Assembly (NCBI RefSeq): GCF_958298935.1 | Contig: NC_084931.1 | Location: 15,527,334 to 15,591,333, forward strand | Origin: Phragmites australis | Taxonomy: Eukaryota > Streptophyta > Magnoliopsida > Poales > Poaceae | Direction: 5' to 3' | Length of the DNA: 64,000 nucleotides | Shown: positions 57,044-64,000 of the stretch, piece by piece | How the letters are laid out: each line of letters begins with the position of its first letter | How positions within the stretch are numbered: position 1 is the stretch's first letter | Made by a program: the position numbers and the translations under genes | Notes under the pieces: model-generated | Databases searched by the model: none | Seen by the model: only the letters and a program-made list of their open reading frames with translations | What the model was told of the DNA's origin: nothing

Positions 57044-60000
57044 ATGCCGAGAGCGGGAGGCAGCCACCGTGACAAGGGACCCGACAGCATACTGCCGGAG
57101 TTGAGAATTGTCAACGAATAGGGGGTGGACAAGGTCCGCAAGTTGATGGTGCCCGAGGGCCAGCGGGAGGCCTCGGTGGTGATGCCGGTGAGCTTCCCGC
57201 CCGTCACGGACCGGCCAGAGCGCATCGTCATCTTCGTCTCCTTCGTGGCGGCCGGTTTGGTGCCGCCGTTCTCAACCTTCTTCCTCCAGATCCTTAACAC
57301 GTTCGGAATCCAACTGGCGCACCTTAGCCCGAACTCGGTCATCTTGGTGATCTTCGTGGTGCCACCGTCGGTGTCACTCTTCCGCCACTTCTTCATGCTG
57401 CGGCCGACCGGGAAGAAGAGGGGCTCCTCCACCGCGGACGTCGCCAGCTGCTGCAACTTCCGACTCCGGGACGGCTTGGCGGAGCTGTACATCCCCCAAG
57501 TGTTGCGGAGCAAGTGGGACGACTGGCGACGCGACTGGGTCTACATCGACGTCAGTCCCCATGACCGCCTCACGTTGTCGGAGCTGGTGGCGGAGCCCCA
57601 GGGGTCAATCTGGGAGGCGACACCGGTGGAGGATGAGCGGATGCAGCCAGTCATGGACCGCATCGACAAACTGTGCCAGGCTGGACTTACGTCAGTTATG
57701 GTGGTGGCGGACTACCTGCGCCGCCACCTGGCACCTCTGCGGGAGCGGGTTCACCCCAACTAGATGTACACGGGCTCCCAGGACATCACCAGGACCTGGA
57801 TCGGCGAGGACAGGGACTTGGATGAGGTGGCGCTGGCGAGCCTGCTGCAGGTGGTGACCGGTGTGGAAGACCTCACCCGGGCAGTTCTTCCCCGGGAACA
57901 GCTGGCACTCTGCGCCGACCCGAACCGGGTGGCGTTGCAAGAGACACTACCCGAGTTCGACACCTAGGGTCTGGTCGACCGGCCAGGGTGCCGGAACCCC
58001 GGGATTATCCAGATTTCTGGGGTAGACGAGGCGACCGACGGCGCGGACGCCGCTAGTGGCAGGTCATAGGTGAGCGGCAGGGGGGCCGCGGGCGACCGGA
58101 CGCAGACTGACGGCGGGGGCGCCGCGTGTGGCAGGCCGCAGGCCAGTCATGGGGCTGCCGCAGGCAGCAGCAATTAGGCCGGCGGAAGAAGCTCCACTGG
58201 CAGTGGAGCGGCGGTGGTGCCGAGGGACAAAGGAAAGCGCCCCCGGACGTTCGTGCCCCAGCCGTCGTCCTCGTCCTCACCGTCGCCTCCACGGCAACGA
58301 CCATCGGCGGGCGACGCGAAGGAGGGAGGCCGGGGCGCCCAGTCGTCTGGCGTGGATTCTACGATGGAGGTGAGGTCCAGGGCTCGGGAAACCGGAGACC
58401 AAGGCCAGCGCGGGAGCGCGTCTACAGCGTGTGCCCAAGCCAGCCTGCCGTCGGAGACGGGCTCCGCGGCGGCCCCGCAGAGCCCCCCACCGAAGAGGAG
58501 GAGGGCAGACTCTAGGCCGAAGTCGTCGGGCCCGGAGTTCAAGATCCCAGAATCACGATGGCAATACCGTGGACCAAAGGCTGCGTAACTATTCTTTTTC
58601 CTCGAGCGCGTTTCGCCCGGAGAAGGTTCGGGGACTAACTTGTTTTTGCTTTCAGGCCACCCAAGGACACCGCTAGGGACCAAAGGAGACCGGAAGCGCC
58701 AAGGCCGGCTCCCGCCCCTGAGCCGAGCGCGCCTGAGCAAAGCGCGCTGGCCGAGCCAGAGCCGCATGCGCCGCCGTGCCCTGAGCCGAGGGTAACAGCC
58801 GCGCCCGAGCCGCCAGCGCCGGCCGAGCCTGCCCTGAGTACTTCGAGGGTGGATCAAATGGCCGCGGCAAGGGTGGCGCCGACAAGGCAGCAATCGGGGA
58901 CCCCGAGTGCCTCTGCAGAGAGGGCTCGTAGGGGACCCAGCGCCCGGCTACTGTCCAACCAGGCTGTGGAACCCCTCCCGGACGTGCTAGGAAGCGCCCA
59001 GGAGGTGATCGAGCGGCTAGAGGCGGCCGTGGCAGGGTAACGAGCACAGCTCGAGGCCGAGTGCACCGACCTCATAGAGGAGAGGGGGTGGCTGGAGGAG
59101 GTCGGCCATCTTTTGGAGGCCCGCATCGCCTCGGCCCGCGCCGCCAATGAGAGGGAGAGGCACGCAATGGCCGAGGAGCGGGAGACCCTGGATGAAGTGC
59201 GCGAGGAGGCCGTCACCGCGCAAGAGGAAGCCACCCTCTTGGGTGAGATATCACGGTGGCGGGCCGCAGAGCTGCTCGCTAGGGAGCGGCCGGTGCGCGC
59301 TCGGGAGGAGGCCATCGTGCCGCGTGAGAAGGCGGTGGAGGCCTCTCGGGCGGACTTAGCCCGCCGGAACGAAGAGCTCGAGTGGAGCCGTGCCGAAGTC
59401 CATCGTCGGGAGGAGGAGGTGGCGGTCCGCGAGACCGACGTCGGAATCACGGCAACGGCTCTGGATGCGCGGGAGGAGCAGCTAACTCACCGTGAAGCGG
59501 AGGCCGCCTCGGCGTCGGCGGCTTTAACTGCTCGGGAGGAGCAACTCGCCAAGTGGGAGGCGAAGCTGGCTGCCCTGGAGCGGGCCCTCTCTGCCCTCGC
59601 CAAGCAGGTGAAGCAGAGGCAAGCCGAAGCTCCAGCGACCAGTGACATTCCGACCAGCACGGCCGACGAGATAACCCTTGAGGAGCGGCTGCAGATCGTG
59701 AAGGACGAGCTCAAGACCATTACCGCCGAGCGGGCCAACGTCAAGCTGATGATGCGAGACATCCTTCGGCAAGCACGGAGGTCCGGGAGGGTGGCCAGGC
59801 TCGGACGAGTCAATGTGGGCGAGAAGGGGATGGAGCGAGAGACCATCGGCTACATCGCCCTCGGCTTCGAGGAGATCAGCCGGCGACTGAAGGCGCTTCC
59901 CCAGGCCGTGTAGGAGTTGGCCTCCCGGGAAGGGCGCGCTCTAGCCCAAGCGGTGGCCGAGCACGTCCTGGCCTGTTACTGGAGCCGGGACCCCAACTTC

Positions 60001-60180
60001 TCACTACAACCAGCCCGGTAGGAGGTGGTCGAGGCCAAGGAGGGGGCCGCCCGAGAGGCTGTCCGGGGCGTCGCCGCCGAGGTGGCGGCTTGCTTCACAC
60101 GGGAGCCACCGCCAGTGCCGAGCAGTGGCAGCAGCAGCGAGGACTCCTCGCCGCCTCCAGAGCCCGCCGACCTAGATTAG
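57044..60180 (+). pseudogene. Antisense aORF of Tat gypsy element 3 (Transposase_28-like)
   Basis: ATG at 57044 (MPRAGGSHRDKG). After a UAG at 57119 comes the Transposase_28-like domain (RPERIVIFVSFVAAGLVPPF, ILNTFGIQLAHLSPNSVILV, SVSLFRHFFML), then YIDVSPHDRLTLSELV. A low-complexity Pro/Ala/Arg part (58100-58850, frames mixed, probable intron at 58590-58655) leads to a long Glu/Ala/Arg coiled coil (59041-59620; repeats of AREEA/AREEQL) and a C-terminal part (LGRVNVGEKGMERETIGYIA) ending in an acidic Ser-rich tail at 60180. UAG codons at 57119, 57761, 57965, 59911 and 60019. Best preserved of the three aORFs. Role in the element unknown. Confidence 0.7.
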
Positions 60181-61789
60181 GCTTTTGTTTTTTTTTGACT
60201 TGTTGTAAATATGGGAGTGATCCCTCTGAACAGCTCCTTTTTTAATATAATGGAAGCCTTTCCTTGGGATTGTAACTCCAGTGTTGTCTTGATGCTTGAT
60301 GAAGTCTTTTCACTTTTTTACTTGGCGTCCCGACCTCCCCCCCCCCGCTCGAGAACGAAGTTGACCCGACTACTCATCGCTCGAGTAGTGAGGCCTATCC
60401 GCGCGTTCAGCCCCCGAGCCCTCGCGAGTCCGCAGCGGCTAAGTCATTAGACAAAGGCACGAACTTCCTTGCTTAGGAGATTGGTCGATCCAGCATGGAG
60501 CACGCCAAGACCAGTGAACGCTTTCCCATTTTGTGACCACTCAAACAAGCAGACCGGAGACACGTGCGGGCGGAAATGCGACCAAGAGTCCCCGCAGTTT
60601 GGTGGTTCCTGGGCTAGGACGGACCGGACCGAGCACCGACAGCCCACTCCCAGGGTCTAGGCTCCCGACCGCTCTTTGCTCGAGCGGTAGGATTACCCGA
60701 GAATCCCAGAGGCTCGGTAGTGCCTGGGGTACTGCCAAGCGGGCCGAACACCATGACCACCATGAAGGACTTTGGTTAGACATTGCCATTTGTACGGTAC
60801 ACCTTTCTACTGTCTGTTCTGTCGTTCCGGAAAAAGCGAACACGTGGGCAGCGTTTTGTATGCGAGGAGACCATCTCGCCGAACAGATTAGAATGCAGGA
60901 ATCCCGAGGATAACTCGGGAACAATAGATTGCTGAATATGTAAGAATGTAAATTCGTACAACTTTAGCCACTCACCGGACAGCTGTCAGCCTTTCGGCCG
61001 ACCAATCCAAGAGGGGTATGCGCTCCGAGTTCGGGGTGCCCGGGAACTTGGTTCCTTCGGTCGGAGCACCCGAGCACTGGGAAGCATGAGAGGGAGCCAG
61101 GGGCCAGGCGGTCCCGACCACTCATGCCCAAGTGGTAGGACCACCCGAGGACCCCCTAGGCTTGAGCAGCGGCCTGGGCACTGAGGCCCTTGCGGTCGAG
61201 CTGCTTTTGTTCTTGGTTGTCGATCTGTAGCTTAAGAAAATAGGAAAAGATTGTTTGTTTAGTGCGCTCTGCTAGTGCGGTACTCATTATAAACTGCTCT
61301 CGTTTTCGACCCGAGACCTCTCGAATACCTGGACCGTCGAAGTAAACAGACAGAGGCATAACCCAGAGGTCCTATGGTTTGGTGGTGCCTAGGAAGGATT
61401 GACCAGGCCGAGCACCGACAGCCTGCTCCTGGGGTCTAGGCTCCCGACCACTCTTTGCTCAAGCGGTAGGATTACCCGAGAACCCCAGAGGCTCGGCGAT
61501 GCTCGGGGTACTGCCATGACACCGGATACCACAGCCTACCACAACAGACTTAGGTCAGCGGCAACTGCCTACGCGCATACCAATCGGGATTCTTTTATCA
61601 ACGGAAAAAATGAGAGAGCATGTTTTCTCGCACAATCGAGCATCTCACCAGACAGATTAAACATATGGATTCCAAAAAAAAAAATTTGAAATAAGAACTA
61701 GACAATGATAATATATATTGACAATTTTATACAAGACTGGATGACTTACATGGTTAGCGGTAGCCCATGGCCAACTTGGACGGGGACCC
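60181..61789. other. Convergent 3' zone between aORF 3 and pol of Tat 3
   Basis: Includes a TTTAATATAATGGAAGCC polyadenylation-like stretch after the aORF (60240). No gene supported. Contains a direct duplication (next entry). Confidence 0.5.
60620..61690. repeat. ~780-bp spaced direct duplication
   Basis: 60622-60735 and 61400-61515 share CCGAGCACCGACAGCC, GGGTCTAGGCTCCCGACC, GCGGTAGGATTACCCGAGAA and GGGGTACTGCCA in the same order. A weaker third copy of the CCCGACCACTC...GGTAGGA piece lies at 61110-61170. CAGATTA...GGATTCC also recurs. Confidence 0.7.
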
Positions 61790-62880
61790 CTGGCCTGGTT
61801 GGCCCGAGCACATACATGCCACCTACGGATAGAACTTGCACAGATGCTCGATGTTCCACGCGTTTGGGAGCGGCTGCCCATCCTTTGCAGCCAGTCAAAA
61901 AGAGCCTTCTCGCGGGACACCGATCACGGTAAAGGGGCCTTCCCACATAGGGGACAGCTTATTCCTTCCTTTGTGCGATTGGACGCGTCGGAGAACTAGA
62001 TCCCCACCTCGAGAGACCGGGCCCGAATGTGATGCTGATGATAGCACCGCAGGCTTTGCTGGTATCGGGCTGCTCGGATGGCGGCATGTCACCGGCGCTC
62101 TTCCAAGTAGTTGACGTCGTCGTGCCTTCGCTGTTCCTATTCGCCATCGGAATAGGCATGCACCCGAGGGGAGCCAAGAGTGAGCTCGGAGGGGAGGACC
62201 GCCTCAGCGCCGTACACGAGGAAGAAAGAAGTCTCCCCGGTGGCACAACTTGGCGTGGTCCGATTGGCCCATAGCACATCAGGTAGCTCGTCGATCCACC
62301 CTTTCTCGTGCTTTGCGAGCACGTTGTAGGTCTGGGTTTTGAGCCCCTTCAGTATCTCAGCATTGGCATGCTCGACCTGGCCATTGCTCCGAGGATGAGC
62401 GACTGAGGCGAAGCAGAGCTTGATGCCGAGGTCCTCGCAGTAGTCCCGAAACATGGCACTTGTGAACTGAGTGCCATTGTCGGTGATGATCCTGTTTGGG
62501 ACGCCGAAGCGACTCGTGATACCACGGATGAACTGAAGCACCGTGTTCTTGGTCACCTTGACGACTGGAACCGCCTCCGGCCCCTTGGTAAACTTGTCGA
62601 TGGTGACGTAGAGGTACTCATAGCCCCCGATTGCTTGGGGGAATGGACCCAGGATGTCCAGCCCCCAGACCGCGAAGGGCCATGATAGGGGGATGGTGTG
62701 AAGAGCCTGAGCTAGCTGGTGAATCTGCTTTGTGTGGACCTAGCATGCCCTGCAGCGCCGAACAAACTCGGAAGCATCCTGGAGAGCTGTAGGCAAGTAG
62801 AAACCTTGCCGGAAGGCCTTCTCGTCCAGCGTGCAGAATGATGCATGGCCACCGCACTCGCTGATGAGGACATCACTCCC
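61790..62880 (-). pseudogene. Tat element 3 pol: integrase and C-terminal end
   Basis: Minus-strand order from the right: integrase zinc-finger region (GHASFCTLDEKAFRQGFYLP, FVRRCRAC), link (LGPFPQAIGGYEYLYVTIDK), then 62556-62137 open for 139 codons with the core: IITDNGTQFTSAMF (second Asp), HPRSNGQVEHANAEILKGLK (catalytic Glu), WIDELPDVLWANRTTP. The C-terminal end follows: DLVLRRVQSHKGRNKLSPMW EGPFTVIG and NAWNIEHLCKFYP. Catalytic residues look intact in this segment, in contrast with Tat 2. Cut at about 62880, so RT, RNase H and gag are missing. Confidence 0.85.
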
Positions 62881-63170
62881 TCGGATACATACAATGATCC
62901 TCCATTGAACTTTCAAGGTCCAATCACAAGAGCTCGCGCACGACAATTAAATTTAGAGGTGAGCTCGTTCCTAAGCAACTCTTTATATAATTTTGAGAAT
63001 AGATTACTACCTAATGATTATGTGTTGGTTAGGAATCATGGAGAGGACAAGGAGACACATAGAGGAAGGCTTGGAGGCGTGGAGGAGCAGCTAGGACGTC
63101 CAACAACAGCAGGAGGTCCAGTCCAACTCGAGTCCGAATCAGCCTCGACCTCCAGGACCAGCGAGCAGTA
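62881..63170 (+). pseudogene. Gypsy polyprotein C-terminal tail
   Basis: Reads SDTYNDPPLNFQGPITRARA, RQLNLEVSSFLSN, LLPNDYVLVRNHGED and ends at UAA 63169-63171. GPxTRARAR...EVxSFL is the C-terminal tail of many grass gypsy polyproteins. The upstream part is cut at the junction with Tat 3 pol. A relative lies at 40780-40890. Confidence 0.65.
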
Positions 63171-63780
63171 AAACGGACGTCCAGGACGTATCCGGACTCC
63201 GTTTTCGACGATTCACATATGGTTGGAAAGATAATTTCATAAGGAAACCAATGGCGTTGGTTTGAGGTCCAAATTCCTTCTGAGTCAACGGGAAACGTCG
63301 AAACAAGTCAGCGTCCAGAATCTGTCCCGGTGCTGCGTCACCGTTTTTGGTCCGTTGGGCCATGTATCGTGTTGGAGTCCATTAGGGACACGTCCAGGGG
63401 TCCTTGGCCGACCCTAATCCTTTATATACAGTAGCCGCCGCCCTAATTAGGGTTGGGTTTTGCTTAGATTATTCTGTCAAGAACAGTTTCGCCGTTTCGT
63501 CGTTTTGTGAGACCCCAACTCGTGAGATTAATCATTCATCTGCAATTTGGTTGCATTCTTCCTTGTTCTTGCTTGTGTTCTTCGATTCGCAGGCAAGGAT
63601 TTTAGCCTTCTTGGCGAGGTCAACCGTGCAACGCCGGTTGATAACCAGAGGAGACGTGGTGCTGCGATTGCGGGGTTTCGGATCGTGTTGTTCGGAAGCC
63701 GGATCGACTTGTGTCTCGTTTCCACCAAATCGAGAGTTACCAGAACCTTTCGGAAGATCGGGAACCCTTGTTCATATTAA
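63171..63780 (+). repeat. Gypsy LTR following the pol tail
   Basis: No clean TG start is visible. A TATA box (TTTATATACA, 63421-63430) precedes a leader with ATTCATCTGCAATTTGG and GGCAAGGATTTTAGCC, typical of short grass gypsy LTRs. It ends about CTTGTTCA/TATTAAG (63770-63780) just before the primer-binding site. Confidence 0.55.
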
Positions 63781-63781
63781 G

Positions 63782-63794
63782 TGGTATTCAGAGC
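63782..63794 (+). promoter_or_regulatory. Primer-binding site (initiator Met tRNA type)
   Basis: TGGTATTCAGAGC, one base longer than TGGTATCAGAGC. Marks the LTR before it as acting as a 5' LTR; 63795-64000 would be the internal leader, with no coding seen before the window ends. Confidence 0.65.
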
Positions 63795-64000
63795 TTCAGG
63801 TATACCGTCAGGTTCATATCTACCCTTAGTTTCGAGTGTTTTCGCCTTCGTTCCATAGTCCACTGCCATATCGGTTTTTTTTTCCTGTCCTACAACCCTT
63901 CCGCGCCTTTAGCTTTTGCATATTTCAGTTTCAGAGTTCGTCGTGTTGAGTTTGTGTCCTGGTCAAGGTCTTGTTGCTGGTTAGGTCGTGTTAGAGTCCA

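Noticed and set aside
57561..58893. Several long open frames on both strands overlapping aORF 3
   Set aside because: Trp/Arg/Pro-rich products of high-GC sequence that overlap the Transposase_28-like coding or its low-complexity linker in other frames.

Overview
This window is plant nuclear DNA, almost certainly from a grass (Poaceae). It is built from nested, decayed transposable elements: three Tat-lineage Ty3/gypsy elements with an extra antisense gene, several long-LTR chromovirus-type (Tekay/RIRE3-like) gypsy LTRs, and three CACTA (En/Spm) transposons carrying TNP2 transposase genes. It also holds LINE and DUF4283 relics, one short block of plastid DNA and a few host-gene fragments. I found no intact, expressed-looking host gene, rRNA operon, functional tRNA, CRISPR array or bacterial-style operon. 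Nearly every coding region is broken by stops or frameshifts, so most are called pseudogenes.

Layout. 1-3232: 3' end of Tat element 1 (antisense aORF on -, 3' LTR on +). 3233-11556: mixed remnants, namely a split coiled-coil gene fragment (-), a microsatellite, a zinc-knuckle/DUF4283 gene split by about 2.3 kb that carries an F-box-like fragment, and a 5'-truncated LINE tail. 11557-13215: decayed LTR with satellite-like repeats. 13691-21012: CACTA element 1, TNP2 gene on -, cut by an LTR unit (14879-19709) flanked by the 5-bp duplication AGCTT. 21013-36260: a family-2 gypsy element (LTR, PBS, ORF0, gag) into which Tat element 2 (23924-31360, -) and a deleted gypsy element (31361-34828, +) are nested. 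36484-39378: an inverted family-2 LTR. 39379-42900: gypsy tail relics and short repeats. 42938-51434: CACTA element 2 with both terminal inverted repeats, containing a gypsy pol fragment and a solo LTR with TSD AATTA. 51760-55060: CACTA element 3 (+), its TNP2 gene interrupted by an 890-bp patch of joined plastid fragments (psaI, 23S rRNA, psaA, psbZ). 55061-62880: Tat element 3 (-) with its aORF on +. 62881-64000: C-terminal gypsy pol tail, LTR and primer-binding site on +.

How the parts relate. All three Tat elements share one plan: pol on one strand, then an antisense gene with its own TATA box between pol and the 3' LTR, then an LTR whose upstream half carries short repeats. The long gypsy LTRs carry a TATA box, GC-rich leader, intron-like spacer and a conserved two-exon reading frame near the 3' end. 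That frame keeps phase in three LTRs from two families and is the most novel-looking signal here. Premature stops are dominated by UAG at positions where Gln is expected, consistent with deamination of methylated C in CAG (CHG) sites of silenced elements.
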